Shown here: positions 34,388 through 45,730 of the stretch, one piece after another
Position numbering within the stretch: position 1 is the first letter of the stretch
How the letters are laid out: each line of letters opens with the position of its first letter
Assembly: GCA_022559985.1 (NCBI GenBank)
Contig: JAFJTR010000018.1
Span: forward strand, 372,001 to 436,000
Direction of reading: 5' to 3'
DNA: 64,000 nucleotides
Origin: Parastagonospora avenae f. sp. tritici 18332-5
Lineage: Eukaryota; Ascomycota; Dothideomycetes; Pleosporales; Phaeosphaeriaceae
Program-made: the position numbers and the translations under genes
The notes under the pieces: generated by a model
The model's database searches: none
What the model was told of the DNA's origin: nothing
Seen by the model: the letters and a program-made list of their open reading frames with translations, nothing else

Positions 34388-36218
34388 ATGCCTTCCCGCC
34401 GTAGACCCCGCGATTCGGCTTCTCTGAGTACAGACGGTAGCTCCCCTAAGCTTACGCCCTCGCCGAGCTCTTCGCGTTCGTCCGACGGCGTACCTGTCAT
34501 CCATGAGCCAAACTCGTTCGAGCTTCGAACAATTGCTCCAGGAGGCGAGCCGGCGGCGAAAGATGAAGATGGGGAAGATGATGGTTTACTCCCAAGCGCG
34601 CGCCGCGCTTCGATAGATTCGGCACAAAGCTTTGAGCTATATACCCCAGACGAAGATCGGGTAGTGCGAAGAAAGCTCGATCGGAAGCTAGTAGCGTTCA
34701 TGGCATTGCTCTATTGCTTGAGTTTTCTTGATCGGTCGAGTGAGTGCTCTCGGTGAATGGCCATGGAGGAAGACCTTCAGGGATTAAGATGTTAAGGTAT
34801 TGCTGGGAGCACACAAGAGCTAATGAGATACGGCAGACATTGGGAATGCCCGTATCGCGGGATTGCAGGAAGATCTGGACCTCTCATCGACACAGTATGA
34901 GTGGTTGCTATGGGCTTTTTATATCACATACATCACCTTTGCGTGGATGACCTTGATGTCAGTATGATCCGTCCGTTTCAAGATATGCCTTTTGATCACG
35001 TAAAGGTACCGCGTCGTTCCGGCTCACATCTACATCTCAGTGTGTATACTATCTTGGGGTATCATTGCGTCCCTACAGGCAATCGTAACATCGTTCGGCG
35101 CCCTCGTTGTTCTTCGAGCTCTGCTAGGCATAGGTGAGGCGGCTTTCGGTCCCGGCGTCCCGTTCTTCCTCTCTTTCTTCTATCGACGGAATGAACTGGC
35201 ATTCCGGACCGGTCTGCAAGTCAGCGCCAGTCCACTTTCAAGCTCCTTTGCGGGAGCTCTAGCATACTTCATTACCAAAGCAGCTAAGAACAGTCCATTC
35301 AGACCGTGGAGATTATTGTTCCTTTTGGAAGGATTTCCCAGCCTGCTGATTGCTATCTGGGCATGGGACTTTGTGCCAGATGGTCCAGGTGTCGCAAAGT
35401 GGCTCAGTCCTCGCCAGCGAGAGGTTGCCATGTTGAGGCTGAGGTCAGAAACTGAAAATGAAGATGAAGAAGCCCACGACGAGAAACATTACGGCAGACT
35501 GAGAAGGGGAGGACTCGACTTTCGCGAAGTGCTTCAAACTCTTAAAGACCCCAAGTGCTACCTAACCGCTGGCATGTTTTTCAGCTGCAATGTGGCTTTC
35601 AGCTCTATGCCAGTCTTCATGCCCAAGATCATACTTGACATGGGATACAAAAGCATCGCTGCACAAGGCTTGTCGGCGCCGCCGTATCTGTTCGCATTCC
35701 TCGTGGTAGTGACGACCGCGTACTACTCCGATCGCATGCAGACGCGCTCAACTTTCATCATTCTACATGCCCTCCTCGCAACGCTTGGCTATGGGACCAT
35801 CGCAATCACCGGCTACATGAGATCCGCCAACACTATGATTCGCTACATAGCACTCTACCCAGCTGTAGCAGGATTCTTCTCTGCTATCACAATTATCATC
35901 ACATGGACGCTCAACAACCAGCAAACAGGCAGTAAGAAAGGCACTGGTATGGCGATCTTAAATGTAATAGGGCAAATGGGGCCCTTGCTTGGGACCAGTA
36001 TTTTTCCTGATGAAGATGGACCATACTATGTTAAGGGCATGACGGTTTGTGCAGGCTTCATGTTGCTGGCTGGCATCCTGGCGGCTGTGTTGAGATGGGT
36101 GCTGATCAAGGAGAACAAGAATGCAGGTGAGGCGCGAGGCGGCGAATACGCTGGTGTACCGCTAGAGGATGGTGAAACAGTACATCTACGGAGGAAGAAG
36201 TTCGAGTTCATGCTATAG
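34388..36218 (+). CDS. MFS transporter, anion:cation symporter family (second in window)
   Basis: Model: join(34388..34739,34837..34957,35006..36218), 561 residues. A long Ser/Pro-rich cytosolic N-terminus (MPSRRRPRDSASLSTDGSS) is followed by the family signature RKLDRKLVAFMALLYCLSFL, then DRSNIGNARIAGLQEDL, YEWLLWAFYITYITFAW and the MFS motif region LRALLGIGEAAFGPGVPFFL. Later blocks: RPWRLLFLLEGFPSLL, WLSPRQREVAMLRL, LPP-type segments with about 12 membrane helices in all, and a charged C-tail. Substrates of relatives include vitamins and carboxylates; this one is not assignable. It is only distantly like the MFS gene at 13.8-15.7 kb: longer N-terminus, different intron positions. No cluster partner is evident beside it. 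Confidence 0.93.
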
Positions 36219-36566
36219 ATACTAAGAATGTAATGCTAGTTCGGTTCGTCAATTCATTCACAGATGCGGCACCTGCCTTGCGCACGTGGCACATGTCCCT
36301 TGACGTAGCGCCAAGACCGTGCGCCAGACGCAAACACCTCACCGCTGACCTCGTCTGCAATCCCGACTAGCACAACGAGGTGATATCATTTAGTACAGGG
36401 AATACGAGTTTTTGCCATCAATACAGTCTTGAGCTACTCCAGGAGCTCATTTCGCGATTCTGGTGATATTCTCTCACTGCGCCACGGCTGCCCAGCTACC
36501 ATGACTTCATAACACGCGATCACAAGGGAACTTTGATTTTCATATTTCCGAACCAGTTCCAAAGCT
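36219..36566. other. Intergenic, FIG4 promoter region
   Basis: About 350 bases between the MFS stop and the FIG4 start on the same strand. Nothing recognised. Confidence 0.55.
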
Positions 36567-39500
36567 ATGGAGATCTCCAAGTCCAGACCCGAACCGCGAG
36601 AGCGGGCTAATTCAGTTGCCTCCCGAGCGACTACTTCACTTGAAAGCAATGCGGATCGTCTAGAAGAATTCGACAAAGCTTCAACCGTTTTTGGAAGTCC
36701 TCAAATCTCTCCACAGAATGACGGCCCTATCAACAATTTCAAGCCCGAAGCTGATCTTGAGAAGAAGCCTGGAATACCACAAGAGGATGCTGGCTCAACT
36801 AAATTCGGTGGCGAGGAAGAAGACCCGGCTGTAGGCGTTCCTATCCACAGAGCGTCTACTCCTTCAACTGTACACAAAGCCAAGGGTGTAACCTACGAGA
36901 AGGTTGGTGAAAATGGTATCAACCGAATGCACAAATTCTCTCTTTACGAGACCAGCGCCCGATTTTACCTGGTTGGGGCGGACATCATGGAGAAGCAATA
37001 TCGCGTTCTCAAGATTGACCGCACGGCGCCGCCAGGGCATCTGAACATATTCGAGGATGACATATTGTACAGCAGGCGAGAAATGCATCAGCTCTTGAAT
37101 ACCATTGACGAAGGGAACAAGGGCACCGGCGGAATGAAGCTCAAGTGCAGCACCTGGGGCTTGCTCGGCTTCATCAGGTTCACGGAAGCCTACTATATGC
37201 TACTAATCACCAAGCGAGCGCAAGTCGCCGTGCTCGGCGGGCACTACATCTACCAGGTCGATGGCACAGAGATGATCCCATTAACTACTGGATCTACGTC
37301 ACGATTTCAGAAAGACCGAAACCCAGAAGAAGCCAGGTATCTTGCCATGCTCAACACGCTGGATCTTACGCGAGGGTTCTACTTCAGCTACTCGTACAAC
37401 ATCACCAGGAGCCTCCAGCAGAACATCATCCGCGAACGAACAAGTGTCAATGAAGGCAGTGACAATCCCCAACGCGACTTTCAGGACATGTTTGTCTGGA
37501 ATCACTATTTGTTACACCCCGCTCGCGAGAACATGAAGAACATGTACGATTGGTGTCATCCGGTCATACACGGCTATATTGATCAGGGATCCATTGATGT
37601 CTTTGGCCGCCGCATATACATGACCATCATCGCTCGTCGATCACGGCACTTTGCGGGTGCTCGATTTCTGAAGCGTGGAACAAACGACATGGGTTACGTC
37701 GCAAATGATGTCGAGACTGAGCAAGTTGTGTCCGATGCGCTTACGACCTCATTTCACGCCCCTGGTCCACGCTTGTACGCAAGCCCAACATACACGTCTT
37801 ACATCCAACATCGTGGAAGCATCCCCCTGTACTGGACACAAGACAACACTGGTGTAACCCCGAAGCCAGACATCGACCTCAGTCTGATGGATCCTTTCTA
37901 CAGTGCGGCCGCCTTCCACTTTGACCATCTATTCGAACGTTACGGTGCTCCGCTCTATGTACTCAACCTCATTAAAGCCAGAGAGCGCACACCTCGGGAA
38001 TCGAAGTTGCTTTATGAATACAAGCATTGCATCGACTACCTCAATCAATTTCTACCAAAGGATAACAAGATCATATACGAGGCATTTGACATGTCAAGAG
38101 CGGCAAAGACTCGAGGTCAGGATGTCATTGGCACGCTGGAGAACCTTGCAGAGAAGGTCCTTTGCACGACCGGTTTCTTCCATAACGGCGAGTATGATAC
38201 CGACGCACCACAGGTACAAAATGGTGTTGCGCGTACCAACTGTATCGACTGTCTGGATCGCACGAACGCAGCACAATTCGTGATTGGTAAAAGAGCCCTT
38301 GGTCGCCAACTGCACGCGCTTGGAGTCATCGCTGGTAACACAGTCGAGTATGACTCAGATTGCGTCGAGATGTTTACACACATGTTTCATGGCCACGGAG
38401 ACGCTATTGCTATTCAGTACGGTGGCTCTCACCTGGTCAACACCATGGCAACATACAGGAAGATCAACCAATGGCAAAGCAGTTCGCGTGACATGGTGGA
38501 GAGCTTCAAGCGCTACTATCACAATTCCTTCCTGGACTCGCAACGCCAAGAAGCATACAATCTGTTCTTGGGCAACTACGTCTATAAACATGGGCAGCCA
38601 ATGTTGTGGGACTTGTCGACTGACTACTACCTTCATCACGAGGATCCACGTTCATGGCTCGAAAAGCCACGCCCTAATTACATCACTTGGTACACACCGA
38701 GCTTTCTACAGCCTCGCTCACTCCCACGATCAATCAACCCAGGACCAGCGCAGGCTGGAATAAGTGCGCGCGATGATTATTGGCTTGAGTATTATCGACC
38801 ACTGGCTATTTCATCGTTCCTCAAAATCTTTGCTTTCCGACTGGCTTCACCACGTCCTGGCCGGGATGCCAGAGATGGGGCTCATCCCGCAAGAAAGGAC
38901 AACTTGTCACCTTTCATTGCTCGCAAAAAGCAACATGATGAACCCCAAGTCAAGGATGGAAAGAAAGCTTTGCGCAAGGGAGTCACGATCATCGACCCAT
39001 CTAGCGAGACCGAGTCGCGTCATGGGAGTATCATCGGTCGTAGGAGACGAGAGGGCAACCTGAGTCTTCATACCGAGTCCGCAATGACTCATTCAATCTT
39101 ACGAGACCCTCATTTTGAGACAGAATTGCCGTACTCCGCACCAGCAACTACAGGGACGTTTCCATCGCTCTCCAATTCAGGGACTACATCCACAGGCCTA
39201 TCGTCCACCCTCAAGCCCGGCTTCAAGCCCGCCGACAAAGCCCTCATAAACCAGTGGACACTCACACAATTCTACGAAAATAGCTTGAATCCGTCCGTCT
39301 CCAACACCGAAGAAGACGAATACTCGCGCTATGTCGAACACCCACTCAACCTCCCGCTCGTAGTCAGCAACGAAAACCCAAGCATCGACGACCCGAGCGC
39401 GCTCGAATACCACGACTACCTCTGCATGACCGAAGGCGAACCCCACGCCGTCAAAGACGCCGACGAAGCCAGTTTCCGTCTCGCCATGACATCCCCGCCT

Positions 39501-39881
39501 CGCTTCGACACAGACGCCGCGTCTCTCCGCTCCTTCGCCTCCCAGCGCCCCATGACCTCGCACTCCATGAACACGCCCTTCTCCCACGCGCCATCATACT
39601 CCTACCCACCTCTACACAATCTGCATCCGCACCTTCAGCAATTCCACCCAGAGGAGCCGCAGCCACAAATGTACGCCACGCCCGGCAAATTCGTGACGCC
39701 AGAGCAAGACGTGGAGGAGTTTGAGGAGTTCTTGAAGGTCCGTGAGAATCCGCTGGATGTGGAGGATGAGGATGGCGCGAAGAAGAGGTATAAGGCGTAT
39801 CGGCAGTGGTTGCGCGGGAAGAGTTTTTTCAAACAGAGTAAGGTTGATCCGGAGTGGCAAAATCAGTTGCCTGTTAGGTAG
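36567..39881 (+). CDS. FIG4: Polyphosphoinositide 5-phosphatase Fig4 (Sac domain)
   Basis: Single exon, 1104 residues, longer than yeast Fig4 (about 880) because of extended ends. After a disordered N-terminus the Sac domain begins near residue 115 (MHKFSLYETSARFYLVGAD), with GLLGFIRFTEAYYMLLITKR, HYIYQVDGTEMIPL and TRGFYFSYSYNITRSLQ. The catalytic CX5R-T motif is intact in TNCIDCLDRTNAAQF with nucleophile Cys near residue 559. Further blocks: FTHMFHGHGDAIAIQYGGSH, FKRYYHNSFLDSQRQEAYNL. The C-terminal 350 residues are low-complexity and charged. Fig4 works on the vacuole or endosome membrane in the Fab1-Vac14 complex, where it both removes the 5-phosphate of PI(3,5)P2 and helps its synthesis. 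The first ATG of the long frame is used. Confidence 0.96.
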   Translation: MEISKSRPEPRERANSVASRATTSLESNADRLEEFDKASTVFGSPQISPQNDGPINNFKPEADLEKKPGIPQEDAGSTKFGGEEEDPAVGVPIHRASTPSTVHKAKGVTYEKVGENGINRMHKFSLYETSARFYLVGADIMEKQYRVLKIDRTAPPGHLNIFEDDILYSRREMHQLLNTIDEGNKGTGGMKLKCSTWGLLGFIRFTEAYYMLLITKRAQVAVLGGHYIYQVDGTEMIPLTTGSTSRFQKDRNPEEARYLAMLNTLDLTRGFYFSYSYNITRSLQQNIIRERTSVNEGSDNPQRDFQDMFVWNHYLLHPARENMKNMYDWCHPVIHGYIDQGSIDVFGRRIYMTIIARRSRHFAGARFLKRGTNDMGYVANDVETEQVVSDALTTSFHAPGPRLYASPTYTSYIQHRGSIPLYWTQDNTGVTPKPDIDLSLMDPFYSAAAFHFDHLFERYGAPLYVLNLIKARERTPRESKLLYEYKHCIDYLNQFLPKDNKIIYEAFDMSRAAKTRGQDVIGTLENLAEKVLCTTGFFHNGEYDTDAPQVQNGVARTNCIDCLDRTNAAQFVIGKRALGRQLHALGVIAGNTVEYDSDCVEMFTHMFHGHGDAIAIQYGGSHLVNTMATYRKINQWQSSSRDMVESFKRYYHNSFLDSQRQEAYNLFLGNYVYKHGQPMLWDLSTDYYLHHEDPRSWLEKPRPNYITWYTPSFLQPRSLPRSINPGPAQAGISARDDYWLEYYRPLAISSFLKIFAFRLASPRPGRDARDGAHPARKDNLSPFIARKKQHDEPQVKDGKKALRKGVTIIDPSSETESRHGSIIGRRRREGNLSLHTESAMTHSILRDPHFETELPYSAPATTGTFPSLSNSGTTSTGLSSTLKPGFKPADKALINQWTLTQFYENSLNPSVSNTEEDEYSRYVEHPLNLPLVVSNENPSIDDPSALEYHDYLCMTEGEPHAVKDADEASFRLAMTSPPRFDTDAASLRSFASQRPMTSHSMNTPFSHAPSYSYPPLHNLHPHLQQFHPEEPQPQMYATPGKFVTPEQDVEEFEEFLKVRENPLDVEDEDGAKKRYKAYRQWLRGKSFFKQSKVDPEWQNQLPVR

Positions 39882-40987
39882 TGGGGGATTTGGGGGAGGA
39901 ATGGTGTTGCGGTTTTGTGGTAGCGTCTTTTGCGGATTTGATGGGCGTCATGAGCGAGTTTGTTAGCGTTTTGGTGCGAGGAGTACCTTGTAGCCTTTGC
40001 TTGCATTAATTCAATCGATCCTTGTACCCAAGCCTTCATTATCTTGTGTTGAATTTATTGCACCTTCGCCCGCCCCATGGTTATTTTGAGCAACAGTTCC
40101 ACACCTATTGACGACTACATCAACGCACAAGCGAATGACATCTCCCGCCAATCTTTGAATACAATCACTACTGCATGTCGGCGAAGTCCCTGCACCCGCC
40201 CGCTTATCAACAAGTATGCCTCTACACATTATCAGCTCATGTCGTGTAAGTGCAGAGTCGCGCACGAAATTCACGGCTGCATGGTGCGGCTATTCGAGGG
40301 GTAGCATCGAAGGAGCTCCAAGGAAAAAAGTACTTGTGAGATGCCAGAAACGGGCTGCATGAGTCTGAGGGTTAGAGATGCACGAAGTGTCATCTTATCC
40401 CGTAGGAAAGCAGGTTGCAATACTGTGGTGCCTGTATGTGGGTGGGCGTTGGAAGGGTGGACGATTTGGCATCCGAGATTGTCGAAGCTTCCCCAATTTT
40501 CGTCAAGGAATAGAGAAAGACTAGGGATTCCGATGTTGGGGTTCTGCCTGAAATGCCGGAGCTTTGCTCTCTTTTGAGGTTGTATTGTGTTGCTTAGAGA
40601 GTAGGGTGGGTTTTGTCATGGGACGGCCGATACAGGAGATATTTGGGTAGAGGGCGCTGGTACTATTTCCAAGGTACCGGAGCTCTTTGCTGTTGTGCGG
40701 GTGTATTCACCGGAACTAAAGAGATTTCAAGGGGCGGATCTTAGAGCTCTGTCCGAGGTGCTGGGGCTTCGTTCTAATTTGATAGTGTGTTTTGTAGCTT
40801 GCAGAGTAGTGGGTTTGTGTGAAGAGACAGTCGATAGCGGAGAGATTTGGGCAGAGGACGCGAGTGTTATTCCCAAGGTACCTGCGCTTTATGCTATTGT
40901 GTGGGGTGTACGTTTTCGCTTTTAGATCGGCAAAGTCTGCGTAGGAATCGATATGCCGCGACGCTCAATTCCCTCCAAACAACTCGT
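39882..40987. other. Intergenic with degenerate tandem repeat
   Basis: About 1.1 kb between FIG4 and the kinase pseudogene. It contains the two-unit repeat listed separately; the rest has no recognised feature. Confidence 0.5.
40507..40912. repeat. Degenerate two-copy tandem repeat, period about 205 bases
   Basis: The half at about 40507-40708 recurs, diverged, at about 40709-40912. The best-matching parts are the 70 bases at 40640-40708 (ATATTTGGGTAGAGGGCGC, then CCAAGGTACCGGAGCTCTT) and 40842-40912 (AGATTTGGGCAGAGGACGC, then CCAAGGTACCTGCGCTTTA). Matching order and spacing along the whole unit argue for an old direct duplication. I recognise no element in it. Confidence 0.65.
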
Positions 40988-42306
40988 TCACTCTTCATCA
41001 AACCAAGGGTCTTTGAGCACCTCTCTCGCCCCCGGCTCAAGTCGCAGCATACTTCGAACGAGCGCGCCAACGCGGACAATTTCTTTTTCTTCCCGACTAA
41101 ACCCCTTCCTCCGCTCTCCATCAAAGTACATCTCCTCCAACCATTCTTGAACTGTCGACACGGGGTCCTCATTAGGCGGATCAGTGTCCATTGCGCGCCA
41201 TTTCTCCTGCCAGCGCTCTGGTAAGTCCTCGTTAACTGTTTCCAGCATCTGACGCAGGAGCATCTGAGGCGAGATCATAATACTGTCGAAAATTGGTTGG
41301 CCGACGACGAGCTCGAAAAGCTATTGGTGGCGATTAGCTTCTTTCTGTGGTGGGATGTTGGGAGAGACGCACCATGCCGCCCATACTCCAAAAGTCCATG
41401 CGATAGTCCACGGCATCTTTCAAAATGATCTCAGGAGCGCGGACTGGGAGCGGAGTATTGAATTCGTCGGGTGTGTCGTGGCGCTGGAAAGACTGGCCGT
41501 AGTCGATAATTTTGATCGCGTTCGTAGCAGATTTGAGATCTGTGGGATACAGGCTGGATCACACTACATATTGTGGCATATCGTAGTCTAGTGGACTTCC
41601 ATCTTTCCTCTTTATCGGTCTTGTTTCGGGTGTTCCTAGCTTTCGGATAAGTTCTTCCTCTGTCAAGGCATGCAGCGAGGGCACAGCGAAAGCTACATTG
41701 CGAATATATAAGTCTGCCAAAGGTAAGCTGAGGAAGCAGGGATGATTTCAAGGTGCAAGTTCTACCTCCGTGCGCAATTCCTTGGTCATGTAGGGAGCAT
41801 AAGCCAAGGAGAATCTGCTTTGCAATCCGCTTTGCTAATATGGCAGTAAGCCTCTCGTTGCAAAAGTACTGGTCAAGTAGATCGCCAGCACTTGAACCCA
41901 GAATTTCGAGTACCAAACAATCATGGGTCCCATTAGGGCCGTGGAGCTGGATGTGGCCTTGCATCGTCATAAGGTGGTGACAGCTGGAACGTCCAGATTG
42001 CGCTGCTGCAATAGCACGCGACCTCTCGACTCTGACAGCGTCTCTCAGATACCAGTATCTTGATAGTAACATAGCGGTTTGTTCTAGTAATACATCAGCT
42101 TAGTTCATTGTGAAGAATATTAAGATGGTATACATTAGGTTCTTTGCTGCCCATATAGTCGGGTAGCTACCCCATCTTAATTTGTGTAAGATCTTGTACG
42201 TGCCATTGTTCAAGATATCTCCTAGATGAACGGGACAATATCCGCCCTTATGATACCGGTGTATAGGCTCCGCGTCGATTTGGCACTCAAACACCCACGG
42301 GTCCAT
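40988..42306 (-). pseudogene. SRPK-type protein kinase gene, broken
   Basis: Start MDPWVFECQIDAEPIHRYHK then GGYCPVHLGDILNNGTYKIL, the typical opening of fungal SR-protein-kinase-like genes. Further kinase pieces follow in exons on the minus strand: glycine loop region RWGSYPTIWAAKN, NRYVTIKILVSE, HDCLVLEILGSSAGDLLD, AKRIAKQILLGLCSLHDQG, then IAHGD, IIDYGQSFQR (a DFG-type motif as DYG), PLPVRAPEIIL, YRMDFWSMGGM and the C-lobe MLETVNEDLPERWQEKW ending DPWFDEE. Introns at the expected places have proper ends. Lesions: a +1 frameshift after LVSE (near 42027) and a TGA at 41561-41559 after MPQYVV where Trp is expected. The catalytic loop HRD-type Asp is seen only as HGD. With both lesions it is unlikely to make an active kinase. 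Confidence 0.75.
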
Positions 42307-42644
42307 CTTGTTAAATCTACTGACCAGTTGAGAAAAGGGGCGTGGGTGCGCGACCCCACGGCGTAAACATGTAAGCGCCAGCAACCCACAAACTATTCTG
42401 GCGCAACGAAAGGCAGCTGTCCGGTGTATTCCCATGTTGTGAATTGACGAGCCAATTCCTGGTGTAGAAGTTGCTAAGGATGTATGCAGGTCCAATACCA
42501 AAGCAGGCTAGCGGGCGGGACGATTTAGGGAACATGTGAATGTTGCGAACAAATCACGTGCTCAAAGCATCGCTCGCACAGCTTCAAATATATACAATTA
42601 CTCTTTCACTATACAATACATGATCGTACACTACTTCAACCCCC
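42307..42644. other. Intergenic
   Basis: About 340 bases between the kinase pseudogene start and the SHE9 stop, both on the minus strand. Nothing recognised. Confidence 0.55.
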
Positions 42645-44365
42645 TCAATTCGGCCTCAACATGCCAATAATCGACGCCGTGATGATCGCACCAGCAGCAG
42701 CGCCCTGAAGTATCGCTGACGTGTACTCGATCCTCCGCATCGAAACCATTCGATCGCTGACTATGTCTTGTGCCACGGCTGTGACCTTGCTTTGCCATGT
42801 TTCGAGCTTGCTGCGTGGAGAGTCGAGGGTATTAGGGCTCGCAGGTCGTGGTGCCGGGGTGTCCAGCGGCAGAGGAATGGATGCAGTAGGCGATGCAACG
42901 CCCAGTGTGGCGTCTACAATGCCAATAGGTGTCTGTGTGGAAGCAGTTGGAGCTTGAGTTGGTAACACTGCATCAATGGGCGCGGGAGATGAATCTTGGA
43001 CTGTCGGGCCCTTGAGATCTGCTATCACTGCCTCGGCATCAGGGTCCGCATCATCAGTAGCCCTTTCGATTGCTTCCTCGATGGCTGAAAGCTGGTGTTG
43101 AGTGCTGTTCGACGCTACTGCCTGTGCAATAGACGCAGTAGTCGCATTGAGAGCCGGCTTTGAGGCTTCCAACTGTGCTTCCAGTGCACTCTTGATTTCC
43201 TTGACCATCCGCTTTCTCCTCCATGGTTCAAGTATCGCCAGGCTGAGGAGCAGCAAGAAGATGTTAACACCCATAAGTCCAAACGTCACCCATGTGCTGT
43301 TCCGTCGAATGGTATCACTCCAAATCTGCTCCTCGTGGTATTGCGCACGCTCTCGCTTCTCCAGCTGTGTCCTAGCTTCTTCCAGTGCTGCCTCCGCTGC
43401 AATGACGCTTTCCTTCGCCTGTCTGATCGCCTGGTCGTTGACGTGTTCGGAGCGGATGAGAGACATGTAGCGTTCGAGGTCACCGGCGGACCAGGAGTGT
43501 TTGCGCTCGAGCAGTGCGACGACTTCCTTTTGGGCGGAAGCTTGTTGGGCATGTGCGGTATCGAGGGCGTGCTTTGCGGTATCGATGGCGGAGCGACGGG
43601 CTTTGACGAGGTTTTCTGGGTAAACATTAGCTAGAGTCAGGGCACGTAGTGGGTACATGTACCTTGCTCCTTGATCTCACGCCTCAGTGCTTCCACCCCT
43701 GAGTAGTCGGTTCCGGTGTACGAGTTCACCTTCTGTGTGACTACTGCGAGCTTCGGCAGCATGTCGTCCATGATCTCGGAGAAGCGCTTTGAGAAATCCC
43801 ATCTTTGCCGCTCGCGATGTGATGGCAAGTGCTCGTCGGGCACTCGTCTTATGTTGTCTGCGACGTCATCTTTCTTGCATCCTGGCGCAGACGAGTCCTG
43901 CAAACGTTCTTGAGCTTCCGGGGCTGATATTTGATCAGACACGGCCTCGGTTTCCACACGGCTAGCTTCTTCCTGAGCCTGCGTCTTTTGTGCTTCAAGG
44001 AGGCGCTTTTGATCCTCAATAGAGGACATGATAGCGCGTGCCCGCTCTTCCACACTGTCCTGCGCTCTACTCTCATTCATCAACTTCGAATCTGATGCGG
44101 GCGGCAGCATTGGTATAGGTTGGGACGGTTTCCTCTCCTCCATCCATCTCGTCGAGCTTGAGAACGACCGTCGCGACCACTTTGGCGGTACTATCGAGCT
44201 CCATTGGGCTTTATTGCTGTTGCGCACCGTGGTAGAAGCTGCCCGGTACTGACACCTCAGACATATTGACGCCCTTCCCAATTCTCCTATCGGCCGGAAA
44301 AACGGTATTGCCGGCGCAAAGCCAGCCAAAAGCGAGCGAGGAGCATGGGGAAGCAGCGGCTTCAT
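42645..44365 (-). CDS. SHE9: She9/Mdm33-type mitochondrial inner membrane protein
   Basis: Model: complement(join(42645..43615,43663..44365)), 557 residues. Start chosen at MKPLLPHAPRS because it gives a clean mitochondrial presequence; an upstream in-frame Met at 44428 is less likely. After the presequence comes a long coiled coil (ERARAIMSSIEDQKRLLEAQ, RWDFSKRFSEIMDDMLPKL, YSGVEALRREIKEQENLVKA, ARTQLEKRERAQYHEEQIWS). A membrane helix WVTFGLMGVNIFLLLLSLAI follows near residue 345, then a matrix or intermembrane region and a second hydrophobic segment LQGAAAGAIITASIIGML at the very C-terminus. She9/Mdm33 acts in inner-membrane shaping and fission. The 47-base intron has a GTACAT donor and CAG acceptor. 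It is head to head with the PYP1-like gene. Confidence 0.92.
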
Positions 44366-44617
44366 CTCTGTCGCGGGATGCCACTCACATGGACGGCCAG
44401 TGACGTTGACACACAAAAAAGCTCGCACCCTCGGGAGTCCGCAATCGCGTGTGGAGCTTCGCGTGCCAAGGACGCGTGGGATGGCGTATGACGATCACTG
44501 GTCCCTGGTTTGATTCCGATCGGAATGCCTAAATAAGAAGATTTCCTTAGCCGCCCCTCCACCATCCACAACATCGCTGAGACCATTGTAACCACTCAAA
44601 CAAATACGACGTTCAAG
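44366..44617. promoter_or_regulatory. Shared divergent promoter, SHE9 and PYP1-like gene
   Basis: Only 252 bases separate the two opposite start codons, the shortest divergent promoter in the window. Core signals not resolved. Confidence 0.45.
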
Positions 44618-45559
44618 ATGGGTGTCCAAAATGCTGCGGCGGATCTGCCGGCTATGAAAACCAACCCAAAGGTACACAACACTACACCATAGCGACGCGA
44701 GAATAGCTACTGATAACAGCTCTACAGTTCATCTTCTTCACCGACTTCGACGGCACAATCACCCTCCAAGACAGTGCGTTACAGCCTTTACACCTCCCCT
44801 GAAATCTTTCTTCCAGTCCACTAACACCAACCAGGCAATGACTACATGACCGACAACCTAGGTTACGGCTACGAAAAGCGCCGCCAAGGCAACCTCGACA
44901 CCCTCGCCGACAAAATCTCCTTCCGCGACTCCTTCCGCGACATGCTCGACAGCGTAACCACCCCCTTCGACAAATGCACCCAAATCCTCGTCGACAACAT
45001 CAAGCTCGACCCCTACTTCGCCGAATTCTACACCTGGAGCTTGGAAAACAATATCCCCGTGGTGGTGCTGAGCGGCGGCATGGAGCCGGTTATTCACGCC
45101 ATTTTGAAGAATCTTGTGGGCCCCACGGCGGATAGGATCCAGGTTGTGGGCAATTATGTGGGGAGTAGGGAGGGGCGGGATATCAACACGGAGCGCGGGT
45201 GGGAAATCAACTACCGCCATCCGGAATCGGGCTTTGGGCATGATAAGTCGGTGGAGTTGAGGAAGTACTCGTCGCTGCCGGCGAGTGAGCGGCCGACCAT
45301 GTTCTACGCTGGTGACGGCGTTTCAGACCTCTCTGCTGCGCGGGAGACGGACCTGCTCTTCGCAAAGCAAGGGCACGACTTGATCAGCTACTGTGCGCGC
45401 GAGGACGTGCCGTTTACTGTGTTCAAGGACTGGTCTGATATTCTAAGCAAGTGCAAGGCTATTGTTGAGGGCAAGACGACGACTGAAGCAGCGGCCAAGG
45501 AGGGCTATGAAGCGTACAAGAGTGGCAAGGCGGGCGTCACTGTTGCCACGACGAAATAA
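44618..45559 (+). CDS. PYP1: HAD-type phosphatase, Pyp1 (YNL010W)-like
   Basis: Model: join(44618..44671,44728..44773,44835..45559), 274 residues. The small second exon carries the HAD nucleophile motif FIFFTDFDGTITLQD (DxD), and the third exon opens SNDYMTDNLGYGYEKR. Other motifs: VVVLSGGMEPVI (motif II Ser), the conserved Lys in GFGHDKSVELR, and the acidic motif YAGDGVSDLSAARETDLLFA. This order and wording matches yeast YNL010W/Pyp1, a cytosolic phosphatase of small polyol phosphates related to phosphoserine phosphatases. The C-terminus is slightly extended (EGYEAYKSGKAGVTVATTK). Both introns are short with proper ends and restore the motif frame. It shares a 252-base promoter with SHE9. 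Confidence 0.93.
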
Positions 45560-45730
45560 GTGTGATGCCGTTACTGTGACTCCTGGGGAGATATTATGAG
45601 TGCATCGAGCATGAGTATAGACGAAGACGATAGACACGAATTAGACTACATTAGAATCGAAGGCGCTGGAATTGCATATCAGACATCAAAACTAAAACAC
45701 TAACATTTATCATTGAGTATCATCCATTCA

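Noticed and set aside
39198..39587. 129-residue frame antisense to FIG4
   Set aside because: Lies fully within the FIG4 C-terminal region; Val/Gly/Glu-rich shadow.
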